Positions 54,800-64,000 of a DNA stretch of 64,000 bases are shown piece by piece. The position numbers and the translations under genes were made by a program. This stretch comes from Truepera sp. (GTDB lineage: Bacteria; Deinococcota; Deinococci; Deinococcales; Trueperaceae). The notes beneath the pieces are model-generated. The model searched no databases and was not told the DNA's origin. It worked only from the letters and a program-made list of their open reading frames with translations. The stretch covers positions 1,635,756 to 1,699,755 of the forward strand of contig JAVSMU010000001.1 in NCBI GenBank assembly GCA_032027045.1, in the 5' to 3' direction. Position 1 is the stretch's first letter, and every line of letters starts with the position of its first letter.

Positions 54800-55661
54800 C
54801 CGTGGCCTCCGCTCCCGCCTGCTCGACCGGCCGCAAGTACGCCTTGGCGGTGGCCTCGGCCATGCGTCTCACGCGCTGAACGAACGCCTGGCGCTCGGTC
54901 TGCGAGAGGACGCCCCTGGCGTCGAGCAGGTTGAAGGCGTGAGAACAGCGCAGCACGAACTCGTAGCCCGGATAGACGAGCCCCTTGCCGAGAAGCCGGT
55001 ACGCCTCCAGCTCGAACTTCTCGAACAGCAGGCGTTGGAGTTCGGGATCGGACTCCTCGAAGTTGTAACGGGAGTGCTGGACCTCGAGGTCGCGCCGCAG
55101 GTCTCCCAGCGTGACGCCGGGGCCGTAATCCACGTCGAACGCGTGCGTCTTGCCCTGCAAGTACATGGTGAGGCGCTCCAGCCCGTAGGTCAGCTCGACC
55201 GAGACCGGCTTGCAGTCGAAGCCCGCCACCTGCTGGAAGTAGGTGAACTGCGTGACCTCCATGCCGTCCATCCACACCTCCCAGCCAAGCCCCCAGGCTC
55301 CCAGCGTGGGCGATTCCCAGTTGTCCTCCACGAAGCGGATGTCGTGCGCCTTGGGATCTATGCCCAGCGCGTAGAGCGAGTCCAGGTAGAGGTCTTGCAC
55401 GTCGGCGGGCGAGGGCTTGAGGAGGACCTGGTACTGGTAGAAGTACTGGAAACGGTAAGGGTTGTCGCCGTAGCGGCCGTCGGTCGGCCGGCGGCTCGGG
55501 GCGATGCCGGCCACGCGCCACGGCTCTTCGCCCAGCGACCGCAAGAAGGTGGTCGGGTAGAACGTGCCCGCGCCGACCTCGGTGTCTTGCGGCGGGGCCA
55601 CCACGCAGCCGCGTTCCGCCCAATAGCGGTCGAGGCGTGCGACTATCTCCTGGAAGAGCAT
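54792..55661 (-). CDS. glyQ: Glycyl-tRNA synthetase alpha subunit
   Basis: The alpha subunit carries the class II aminoacylation core. The 289 residues begin [20 protein letters not shown] and contain the motifs [40 protein letters not shown] and [21 protein letters not shown] (class II motifs). AGGGAG lies 4 nt before ATG 55661. A promoter on the minus strand near 55829-55802 would give a structured leader of about 130 nt. Confidence 0.97.
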   Translation of the reverse strand: MLFQEIVARLDRYWAERGCVVAPPQDTEVGAGTFYPTTFLRSLGEEPWRVAGIAPSRRPTDGRYGDNPYRFQYFYQYQVLLKPSPADVQDLYLDSLYALGIDPKAHDIRFVEDNWESPTLGAWGLGWEVWMDGMEVTQFTYFQQVAGFDCKPVSVELTYGLERLTMYLQGKTHAFDVDYGPGVTLGDLRRDLEVQHSRYNFEESDPELQRLLFEKFELEAYRLLGKGLVYPGYEFVLRCSHAFNLLDARGVLSQTERQAFVQRVRRMAEATAKAYLRPVEQAGAEATGG

Positions 55662-55801
55662 GCTACTCCCTAGTTCGGCCCGGGCGCTGCCCGCCGGCCG
55701 CGCGGCACGCGAGGAAGGGCGCCGCCATCACCTCGCGATTGTAAGCGTTGATCGGGTCCAAGCCCCAGGGTCCATGTCTGGATGGCGGCCCGATGAAGGA
55801 A

Positions 55802-55829
55802 ATGGTAACGAAGTCGCAGCCTGTCGCAA
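55802..55829 (-). promoter_or_regulatory. Possible glyQS promoter
   Basis: On the minus strand TTGCGA (55829-55824), 16 nt, then TACCAT (55807-55802). The leader contains ATCGGG/CCCGAT and CGCGAGG/CCTCGCG stems. No T-box or glycine-riboswitch consensus was recognised. Confidence 0.4.
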
Positions 55830-55840
55830 CCTCGGACGGG

Positions 55841-55846
55841 TACTAT
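55841..55846 (+). promoter_or_regulatory. -10 box of the clpC leader ORF, leaderless type
   Basis: TACTAT is followed by 6 nt (GGGCCC) and ATG 55853, the start of a 26-codon ORF upstream of clpC. Confidence 0.55.
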
Positions 55847-55852
55847 GGGCCC

Positions 55853-55925
55853 ATGACTACGCGGCGTCGTCCGCAATCACCAGTTTTTCTGCGCGCCAGC
55901 GGGCCGTCCCGGTTCGGAGATCACC

Positions 55926-55933
<8 letters not shown>
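55853..55933 (+). CDS. Leaderless 26-codon upstream ORF overlapping the clpC start
   Basis: ATG 55853 stands 6 nt after TACTAT, the same arrangement as the leaderless genes of this window. The ORF begins MTTRRRPQSPVF, is basic, and ends GDHRE at TAG 55931-55933, eight bases past the first base of the clpC GTG (55926). The clpC ribosome-binding site GGAG lies inside this ORF. The peptide itself is unrecognised. A regulatory role by translation coupling is inferred from the layout. Confidence 0.5.
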
Positions 55934-58136
<2,203 letters not shown>

Positions 58137-58203
58137 TCCCGCGCCGGCTAGAACGAGCAGCGGTACCGGCCGCTACGCCCGGCGCCTCAGGCTGAGGCCG
58201 CGG

Positions 58204-59532
58204 GTGGCCCGGGGCGCCGGCTACGTCTGTCAGGAGTGCGGGGCACGCAGCCCCGCTCACCTGGGCCGCTGCCCGACGTGTGGCGCGTGGGGCAGCATGA
58301 TCGCCGAGCAACCGTCGCCAACCGCGGGCGGCGCCCGCGGCCCGGGCAAGGCCCGCCACCTGGAGAGCATGCGCCTGGACGCGGTCTCCGACGCCGGCCT
58401 CGTAAGGTTCGCGAGCGGTGACGCCGAGGTCGACAGGGTGCTGGGCGGCGGTTGGGTCGTGGGAGCCGCCGTGCTCTTGGCGGGCGAGCCCGGGATCGGC
58501 AAGTCGACCCTGCTGCTGCAACTCGCGCAGCACGCGGTGGCCGCCGGACGCCGCGTGCTCTACGTTGCGGGCGAGGAATCGCCGGCCCAGGTGCGGCTGC
58601 GCGCCGACCGCCTGGGGCTCGGCGCCGGCATGGAGCTGACGCGCGAGAACGACGCCAACGTGATCGCCGAGCACCTGTACGCCACGGCGCCGGACCTGGT
58701 GATCGTCGACTCCATCCAGACGCTGGTGGTCGAGGAGGGCACGGTTCCAGGCACCCTCACGAGCCTGCGTGACGCCACCGCACTGCTCGTGAAGGCCGCC
58801 AAGGCCGCCGGCACGACGCTGGTGCTCATCGGCCACGTGACAAAACAGGGCTCGATAGCCGGACCCAAGGTCATAGAGCACGTGGTCGACGCCACCTTCG
58901 CCCTCGAGTCGGCCGCGGGACTGCGGGTGGTCCGCGCCATCAAGAACCGCTTCGGCCCCGCGGGTGAGGTGGGCGTCTTCGAGATGACTGCCACGGGGAT
59001 GCAGGCGGTCGGGAACCCGAGCGAGGCGTTCTTGGCGGAGCGGCCCCTGGGGGCGCCCGGTTCGGTGGTCGTGGCCGCGCTGGAGGGACAGCGACCACTC
59101 CTCCTGGAGGTTCAGGCGCTGGCGTCCAAGAGCCCGTACGCGGCCCCGCGCCGCGTGGTCCAGGGCCTCGACGCCCGCCGCGTGGACGTGGTGCTGGCAG
59201 TGCTCGAGCGGCGCCTCGAGTTGCCGCTGGCGGCGCTCGACGTGTTCGTGAACGTGGCCGGCGGCCTGCGCATAACCGACCCCGGCGCGGACCTGGCGGT
59301 GGCCGTGGCGGTCTATTCCGCCGTGACCAACCGGCCCGCCCCGGAGGACACGGCGTTCGTGGGCGAGATAGGCCTGGCCGGGGAACTCCGCTCCGTCAGC
59401 CAGTTGAGCAGGCGCCTGGAGGAGGCGAAGCGCGCCGGGCACCCCCACCTCGTGGGCCCCCGCTCGCGCGAGCTGAAAGACGGAGTGGGTACCCTGCGCG
59501 AGGCGCTGTTGCTACTGTGGGGTTCGACATGA
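58204..59532 (+). CDS. radA: DNA repair protein RadA (Sms)
   Basis: RadA is a hexameric RecA-like helicase that aids branch migration in recombination. The 442 residues have an N-terminal zinc finger with CQECG and CPTCG (residues 9-27), Walker A AGEPGIGKSTLLLQ near 95, the KNRFGPAGEVGVFEM motif near 247 and a C-terminal Lon-like domain (NVAGGLRITDPGADLAVA). The start is GTG 58204. It ends in an ATGA overlap with yacL. Confidence 0.95.
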   Translation: MARGAGYVCQECGARSPAHLGRCPTCGAWGSMIAEQPSPTAGGARGPGKARHLESMRLDAVSDAGLVRFASGDAEVDRVLGGGWVVGAAVLLAGEPGIGKSTLLLQLAQHAVAAGRRVLYVAGEESPAQVRLRADRLGLGAGMELTRENDANVIAEHLYATAPDLVIVDSIQTLVVEEGTVPGTLTSLRDATALLVKAAKAAGTTLVLIGHVTKQGSIAGPKVIEHVVDATFALESAAGLRVVRAIKNRFGPAGEVGVFEMTATGMQAVGNPSEAFLAERPLGAPGSVVVAALEGQRPLLLEVQALASKSPYAAPRRVVQGLDARRVDVVLAVLERRLELPLAALDVFVNVAGGLRITDPGADLAVAVAVYSAVTNRPAPEDTAFVGEIGLAGELRSVSQLSRRLEEAKRAGHPHLVGPRSRELKDGVGTLREALLLLWGST

Positions 59533-60722
59533 ACCATGAAGCCGACCAGAACCGCGGCCACGCCGGCGCCGGGGGTTACGACGGCCGCACCGGCACCGGG
59601 GGCTATGAGGTCCGCACCGGCGGGCGCGAGGCGGCGGGCGGCAGCAGCAGCTCCCACCTGGGGGCCGCCCTGGCGCGCGGAGCGCTGGCCCTGGCCGGCG
59701 GCATCGTGGGTTTCCTGGTCGGCAGGCTGCTGGTCGACCGCGGTCTGCTGTCGGGGCCCAACAACGTCTTGTTCATCACCGTGGTCGGGGTGCTCAGCGC
59801 CTACCTGTTCGGCGGTCCCCTGGCGGAGCGCTTCGGGCACGTGTGGGAGCGGTTCATGGCGCGGGTGTCGGGCGTGCGGCCCGACGCGGTGCTCGCCGCC
59901 TTCGCCGGCGCCACCCTTGGGCTGCTGGTGACCGTGCTCATCAACAACGTCCTCGCCAACGTGCCCGGCTTCACCTGGTACTGGTCCCTGCTGGCGGCCA
60001 TCGTCCTGGTCGCGGGCATGGGCGGGTTCTTCGTCACCAACCGCCGCCTGCTCTACTTCCTCCCGGCCGCCGACGGCAAGCGCGTGGGCGCCGGGGCCGG
60101 CGCGGCTAACGACAAGGTAGTAGACAGCTCGGCGGTCATCGACGGCCGGCTGCTGGCGGTGCTCGATTCGAACTTCCTCGAGGGAAAGCTGATCCTGCCG
60201 CACTTCGTCCTGACCGAGCTGCAGCACATCGCCGACTCGGACGACCAACTCAAGCGTCAGCGCGGGCGGCGCGGCCTGGAGACCCTCGACCTGCTCGCCT
60301 CCTCGCCGGGCGTGGTGACGGAGGTGGCGCACGACGACGTCGGCAAGGGGGTGGTCGATGACAAGCTCGTGCGCCTCTGCCTGGAACGAAACGCGGACCT
60401 CATCACGACCGACTACAACCTGAGCCGGGTGGCGGCGCTGCAGGGCGTGCGCGTTCTCAACCTCCACCAGCTCGCCAGTGCGGTGAGGATCGCGTACCTT
60501 CCTGGCGAGCGCCTCGCCCTGAGCATCGTGCGGCAGGGCCGCGAGTCCGGCCAGGGCCTCGCTTACCTCGAGGACGGCACCATGGTGGTGGTCGAGGAGG
60601 CCGGCGACCGCGTGGGCCATACCATCGACGTGGTCGTCACCTCCAGCCTGCAGACGAACATGGGTCGAATGCTGTTCGCCAAGCCTTCAGACGAGTCCAC
60701 GCTCCTTGACAAGACACCCTAG
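59529..60722 (+). CDS. PIN/TRAM-domain membrane protein (YacL family)
   Basis: This 397-residue protein has a Gly-rich N-terminus and four hydrophobic helices at about residues 45-165. A PIN-like nuclease domain follows (KVVDSSAVIDGRL near 196 with acidic residues, later RNADLITTDYNLSRVA). The C-terminal TRAM domain is SIVRQGRESGQGLAYLEDGTMVVVE. The family is known next to radA/disA in other bacteria; its substrate is not established. ATG 59529 overlaps the radA stop in ATGA. The last codons contain a TTGACA that may serve as -35 for tRNA-Ala. Confidence 0.92.
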   Translation: MNHEADQNRGHAGAGGYDGRTGTGGYEVRTGGREAAGGSSSSHLGAALARGALALAGGIVGFLVGRLLVDRGLLSGPNNVLFITVVGVLSAYLFGGPLAERFGHVWERFMARVSGVRPDAVLAAFAGATLGLLVTVLINNVLANVPGFTWYWSLLAAIVLVAGMGGFFVTNRRLLYFLPAADGKRVGAGAGAANDKVVDSSAVIDGRLLAVLDSNFLEGKLILPHFVLTELQHIADSDDQLKRQRGRRGLETLDLLASSPGVVTEVAHDDVGKGVVDDKLVRLCLERNADLITTDYNLSRVAALQGVRVLNLHQLASAVRIAYLPGERLALSIVRQGRESGQGLAYLEDGTMVVVEEAGDRVGHTIDVVVTSSLQTNMGRMLFAKPSDESTLLDKTP

Positions 60723-60736
60723 ACCCGACGTACGCT
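60706..60736 (+). promoter_or_regulatory. tRNA-Ala promoter
   Basis: A perfect TTGACA (60706-60711, inside the yacL 3' end), 19 nt, then TACGCT (60731-60736). The spacer is 2 nt longer than ideal. The mature tRNA begins 25 nt after the -10. Confidence 0.5.
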
Positions 60737-60761
60737 CTAGGCGCCCACCACCGCGCCGTGA

Positions 60762-60837
60762 GGGGCCTTAGCTCAGCTGGGAGAGCGTTCGCTTTGCAAG
60801 CGAGATGTCGCCGGTTCGAGTCCGGCAGGCTCCACCA
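60762..60837 (+). tRNA. tRNA-Ala (anticodon TGC)
   Basis: The 76-nt gene with acceptor GGGGCCT/AGGCTCC (one G-U pair), anticodon loop TTTGCAA giving TGC for GCN codons, GTTCGAGTC T-loop and encoded CCA. It is followed by a 30-nt perfect palindrome. Confidence 0.96.
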
Positions 60838-60855
60838 AACGCGCGCCAGCGCCAA

Positions 60856-60885
60856 TCGAACCCCCGCTCCGGAGCGGGGGTTCGA
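60856..60885. terminator. 30-nt perfect palindrome after tRNA-Ala
   Basis: A 15-bp self-complementary stem centred on CTCC/GGAG without a loop or U-tract. It probably ends the tRNA transcript, and the symmetry would serve both strands. Confidence 0.5.
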
Positions 60886-61084
60886 ACGCTAGATGCTGCC
60901 GTTAATCCATTCGGGCGATCGGCGCCGTGGCGAATCCACCTGCTGGGCCCGGCTCGAGGGGCCTAACATGGTCCAAGTACGTTCCGTAGGAGAGGATTCG
61001 AGGGTGCGACTCCTCGAGAGCTAAAAGGCATTACGGCTCTGAAATACGCCGCAAGGCGGTTGTGATAGATTGTGCCAGGTTCAC

Positions 61085-61165
61085 ATGCGGCAGCGCCGCC
61101 GAAGAGCGTACAGCACGGGCCCCACGGCCCGGTCTCGTGTTAGGAGGTCGATCCCAGCATCATGA
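61085..61165 (+). CDS. Small basic ORF upstream of actA (26 codons)
   Basis: The ORF begins MRQRRRRAYSTG and is strongly basic. ATG 61085 lies 13 nt after TAGATT. Its TGA overlaps the ATG of the next small ORF in ATGA. No homolog is recognised. Support is the chained layout only. Confidence 0.3.
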   Translation: MRQRRRRAYSTGPTARSRVRRSIPAS

Positions 61166-61266
61166 GCGTCGAACCCAGTCGGCCCGCGCAAACCCGCGCG
61201 ATGAGGCCGCTCAGCGTCCCCCCACGCGTGCACAGACATAAGGAGAGCTTCGAGGTGTCCGCCTGA
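61162..61266 (+). CDS. Small ORF coupled to actA (34 codons)
   Basis: The ORF begins MSVEPSRPAQTR and ends KESFEVSA. AGGAGGT (61142-61148) lies 13 nt upstream. Its TGA and the actA ATG share one base (TGATG at 61264-61268). It is unrecognised and may be a leader peptide or chance. Confidence 0.35.
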   Translation: MSVEPSRPAQTRAMRPLSVPPRVHRHKESFEVSA

Positions 61267-61928
61267 TGCCGCAGTACTTCCCACCCAACTCGAACGCCTT
61301 CGTGACCTGGGCAGTGTGGGGTGGCGGCGTCTTCGTCGTTCTCTTGCTGATCGCTATGCCCTTCTACGCCCGCGTCACCAACAACAACGTCGGCGTGCCC
61401 GTGGCGCAGCCCGTGGACTACCCGCACAACCTCCACGTGGTGCAAGTAGGCCTCGACTGCCGCTACTGCCACACCACCGTCGAGACCTCCAACACCGCCT
61501 CCGTCCCCCCCACCGAGACCTGCATGACCTGCCACTCGCAGTTGCGCGTGGGCACGCCACAGACGCAGGCCGTCGTGGATTCCTGGAACGCCCAGGTTCC
61601 GCTGCAGTGGAACCGCGTCCACGAGCTTCCCGATTTCGTCTATTTCAACCACAGCGCGCACGTGAACAACGGCGTCGGCTGCAGCAGCTGCCACGGTCGC
61701 ATCGACGAGATGACCCAGATCTGGAAGAACCAGCCCATGACGATGGGTTGGTGCCTCGAGTGCCACCGCAACCCCGCCAAGGCGCTGCGGCCCGTGAGCG
61801 AGGTCTTCAACATGGCCTATCAGCCTTTGCCCGAACCCAACTCTCAGCTCGCCCTGGGCGCCACCCTGGTGGAGGCGTACCACATCGACACCGACAAGCT
61901 CATTCAGTGCTCGACGTGCCACCGATGA
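61266..61928 (+). CDS. actA: Alternative complex III pentaheme cytochrome c subunit ActA
   Basis: ActA is the membrane-anchored multiheme subunit of alternative complex III, a menaquinol:cytochrome c/cupredoxin oxidoreductase. The 220 residues have one N-terminal hydrophobic segment (TWAVWGGGVFVVLLLIAMPF) and five CxxCH heme sites (CRYCH, CMTCH, CSSCH, CLECH, CSTCH). GAGGTG 8 nt before ATG 61266 is the ribosome-binding site. The stop overlaps actB in ATGA. The gene follows tRNA-Ala and two short ORFs. Confidence 0.93.
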   Translation: MPQYFPPNSNAFVTWAVWGGGVFVVLLLIAMPFYARVTNNNVGVPVAQPVDYPHNLHVVQVGLDCRYCHTTVETSNTASVPPTETCMTCHSQLRVGTPQTQAVVDSWNAQVPLQWNRVHELPDFVYFNHSAHVNNGVGCSSCHGRIDEMTQIWKNQPMTMGWCLECHRNPAKALRPVSEVFNMAYQPLPEPNSQLALGATLVEAYHIDTDKLIQCSTCHR

Positions 61929-64000
61929 GCGATTCCCAGATGGACTTCAGCAAGATCCGCGCCAAGCTCGCCAACCAGGAGGGCCCCGCCTACTGGCGCA
62001 GCCTGGACCAACTGGCGGACACCGAAGAGTTCCAGCTCTTCTTACAGCGCGAGTTCCCGCGCCAGGCCGCGCCCATGGAGAACAGCCTCGAGCGCCGCGA
62101 CTTCCTCAAGCTGCTGGGAGCCAGCATGGCGCTGGCAGGCCTGAGCGCCTGCGCCCGGCCGCCCCTGGCACACGAGAAGATCGTCCCCTACGTCAAGCAA
62201 CCCGAACAGATCACGCCCGGCAGGCCGCTGTTCTTCGCCACCGCCGTCACCTACGGCGGCTACGCGGAGGGCGTGTTGGCCGAGAGCCATCAGGGCCGCC
62301 CGACCAAGCTGGAGGGCAACCCCGACCACCCCGCCAGCCTCGGCGCCACCGCCGCCGTCACTCAGGCGCAGGTCCTCTCGCTCTACGACCCCGACCGGTC
62401 GCAGGAGTTCACCCGCGGCGGGGTGGCGAGCACCTGGGAGGACTTCTCGGCCGCCGTCACGGGGGCGCTGTCACAACTGCCGAACGGCGAGGGATTCGCG
62501 CTCCTGACCGAGAACGTCACCTCGCCCACGCTGGCCTCGCAGATCGCGGCGTTGCAGGCCAAGTACCCCGCGGCACGCTGGTACCAGTACGACCCGCTCC
62601 ACCCAGATAACGCGGTGGCGGGAGCCCGGCTGGCGTTCGGGCAAGACGTCACGCCGGTCCTCGACTTCAGCAAGGCGACAGTGGTCGTGGGGCTCGACGC
62701 CGACTTCATGAACTCCGGCCCCGGCCGCCTGGCACACGCGCGCGGCTTCGCCGACGCGCGCCGCATCCACCGTTCGACGGACAGCATGAACCGCCTGTAC
62801 CAGTTCGAGACGACCCCCACGACCTCGGCCTCGCTGGCCGACCACCGGGTGGCGCTCAAGCCGAGCGACGTCGCCGCCTTCTCCGCGGCCCTGGCGGCAG
62901 CCGTGGGCGCATCCGCCCCGCAGGCGCAACTGCCCGCCGGCGTATCCAAGGAGCTCTTCGACGCCCTGGTGGCGGACCTGAACGCCAACAAGGGCAAGAG
63001 CCTCGTCATCGCCGGCGAGAACCAGCCACCCGTGGTCCATGCGCTCGCTCACGCTATGAACGAGGCGCTCGGGAACGTCGGCCAGACCGTGAGTTACGTG
63101 GCGCCCGCGGACGCTCGCCCGGCCATCCACCGCGACGAGCTGGCCGGCCTGGTGGCCGACCTGAACGACGGCAACATCAAGGCGCTCGTGATCGTCGACG
63201 CCAACCCCGTCTACACGGCGCCCGCCAGCCTGGACTTCGCGGCGGCCCTGAAGAAGGCGCCGTTCACCGCGCACTTGGGGCTCTACCCGGACGAGACCTC
63301 GGCGGCCGTCGAATGGGCTCTGCCCCAGACCCACTTCCTCGAGGCCTGGAGCGACGCCCGCGCTTTCGACGGCACCGTGACCATCATGCAACCGCTCATC
63401 CTGCCCTTCTACAACGGCAAGAGCGCCCACGAGCTCCTGGCCGTCATCCTGGGTGACGCCAAGTCGACCAGCTACGACCTGGTGCGCGCCTACTGGAAGG
63501 CGAACGTCACCGGCTCGTTCGACGACTTCTGGCGCGAGACCGTCTACCGCGGCACGGTGGCGGGAAGCGCCTCCCCCGTGGTGAACGTCACCGCGGCGGC
63601 GGTGACCGCCGCGCTCCCCACCGGAGCAGACACCGAACTCAGCCTGGTGCTCGACGCCTCGCTCCTAGACGGCCGCTTCGCCAACAACGGCTGGCTGCAG
63701 GAGCTTCCCAAGGCGTTCAGCAACCTCACCTGGGACAACGCGGCGCTCATAGCCCCCGCCACCGCCGAGGAGCTCGAGCTCAAGAGCGGCGACGTGGTCA
63801 AGCTCACGAGCAACGGTCGCGACCTGGAGGCGCCCGTCTGGGTGCAGCCGGGTCAGGCAGCGGGCGCGCTGACGCTCTCGCTCGGATACGGCCGCACCAA
63901 GGCCGGCAAGGTCGGAACGGGCGTGGGCGTCGACGCCTACAGCCTCGTCGATCACACCGTCCAGGGCGCCCCTGCCGTGACCGTCAGCAAGACCGGCGCG
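61925..64000 (+). CDS. actB: Alternative complex III molybdopterin-like/iron-sulfur subunit ActB (3' truncated)
   Basis: ActB is the large extracytoplasmic subunit of alternative complex III; family members fuse a molybdopterin-oxidoreductase-like domain, thought not to bind the cofactor, to an iron-sulfur domain. The 692 codons in the window start SDSQMDFSKIRAKLANQEG. A twin-arginine motif RRDFLKLLGASM near residue 59 precedes a lipobox-like LSAC (Cys near 77). The rest resembles the molybdopterin-oxidoreductase fold, with a C-terminal domain beginning near 640. The iron-sulfur part lies beyond the window. The start overlaps actA in ATGA. Confidence 0.92.
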   Translation, partial: MSDSQMDFSKIRAKLANQEGPAYWRSLDQLADTEEFQLFLQREFPRQAAPMENSLERRDFLKLLGASMALAGLSACARPPLAHEKIVPYVKQPEQITPGRPLFFATAVTYGGYAEGVLAESHQGRPTKLEGNPDHPASLGATAAVTQAQVLSLYDPDRSQEFTRGGVASTWEDFSAAVTGALSQLPNGEGFALLTENVTSPTLASQIAALQAKYPAARWYQYDPLHPDNAVAGARLAFGQDVTPVLDFSKATVVVGLDADFMNSGPGRLAHARGFADARRIHRSTDSMNRLYQFETTPTTSASLADHRVALKPSDVAAFSAALAAAVGASAPQAQLPAGVSKELFDALVADLNANKGKSLVIAGENQPPVVHALAHAMNEALGNVGQTVSYVAPADARPAIHRDELAGLVADLNDGNIKALVIVDANPVYTAPASLDFAAALKKAPFTAHLGLYPDETSAAVEWALPQTHFLEAWSDARAFDGTVTIMQPLILPFYNGKSAHELLAVILGDAKSTSYDLVRAYWKANVTGSFDDFWRETVYRGTVAGSASPVVNVTAAAVTAALPTGADTELSLVLDASLLDGRFANNGWLQELPKAFSNLTWDNAALIAPATAEELELKSGDVVKLTSNGRDLEAPVWVQPGQAAGALTLSLGYGRTKAGKVGTGVGVDAYSLVDHTVQGAPAVTVSKTGA

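Larger units (their letters stand above)
60838..61265. other. 428-bp region between tRNA-Ala and actA
   Basis: It holds the palindrome at 60856-60885, small stems (TCGAGG/CCTCGA near 61000; CGCC-GCAA-GGCG near 61050), a TAGATT box at 61066-61071 and two short chained ORFs (61085-61165 and 61162-61266). No longer gene was found. Confidence 0.6.

Noticed and set aside
55662-55800. T-box riboswitch before glyQ
   Set aside because: A TGGACC is present, but the conserved T-box 14-mer with TGGnACC and the specifier hairpin could not be found.

Overview
The window is a stretch of high-GC, gene-dense bacterial chromosome. It most likely belongs to the Deinococcota, and the gene families fit a Trueperaceae-like lineage best; this is inferred from gene content, since no 16S is present. 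Support comes from an alternative complex III (actA-actB), a menaquinone-type redox set (futalosine-pathway mqnD, a UbiE/MenG methyltransferase, a quinone-dependent PyrD), PduO-type cobalamin adenosyltransferase, an M29 aminopeptidase, and many genes that look leaderless. At about 23 starts a TAnnnT -10 box lies 5-9 nt upstream of the start codon, and at twelve of them exactly 6 nt upstream. No prophage, insertion sequence, CRISPR array or defence island was seen. The DNA looks like core chromosome throughout.

Layout. 1-5.0 kb: 3' part of ftsH, hisD, a 2-hydroxyacid dehydrogenase and a TetR regulator. 5.1-6.5 kb: infC-rpmI-rplT, with infC apparently starting at ATT. 6.6-15.2 kb: accessory metabolism (GNAT, PIG-L deacetylase, CoA-binding protein, mqnD, DUF488, aldo/keto reductase, a UbiE-unknown-GidA-like operon, glutaredoxin, SDR). 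15.4-24.3 kb: typA, scpA, pyrD, cobalamin adenosyltransferase, MscS channel, ispG, hisN-like phosphatase, dGTPase. 24.3-33.5 kb: envelope and transport (PrcB-like lipoprotein, MGDG/MurG-type glycosyltransferase, secreted FAD oxidoreductase, P-type ATPase, DUF815 ATPase, patatin). 33.5-43.2 kb: DNA replication and repair (dnaX, ybaB, recR, topA, recO) followed by plsY, folC and an HD protein. 43.3-52.4 kb: membrane protein, alkaline-phosphatase-superfamily enzyme, trpS, an hpt-M23-amylase operon, pseudouridine synthase, thioesterase, aminopeptidase. 52.4-60.8 kb: tRNA-Leu(CAG), glyQS, clpC, radA-yacL, tRNA-Ala(TGC). 60.8-64 kb: actA and the 5' part of actB.

Functional links. The dnaX-ybaB-recR-topA-(cupin)-recO block is a same-strand replication/recombination cluster. 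The menaquinone genes would supply the pool used by PyrD and alternative complex III. Several transcription units are stitched together by 1-8 bp start/stop overlaps, and several convergent pairs share their stop codons.

Most notable observations. (1) dnaX carries a textbook-looking -1 frameshift signal: A_AAA_AAA, a 6-nt spacer, and a 7-bp all-GC hairpin. The frameshift makes the long, tau-like product, whereas the zero frame stops within two codons. (2) A leaderless 26-codon upstream ORF overlaps the clpC start. (3) infC has an ATT start. (4) The last ~65 residues of TopA resemble a sigma-factor region 4 helix-turn-helix. (5) Two divergent promoter pairs share the same -10 bases on opposite strands. 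(6) Two small chained ORFs lie in front of actA.
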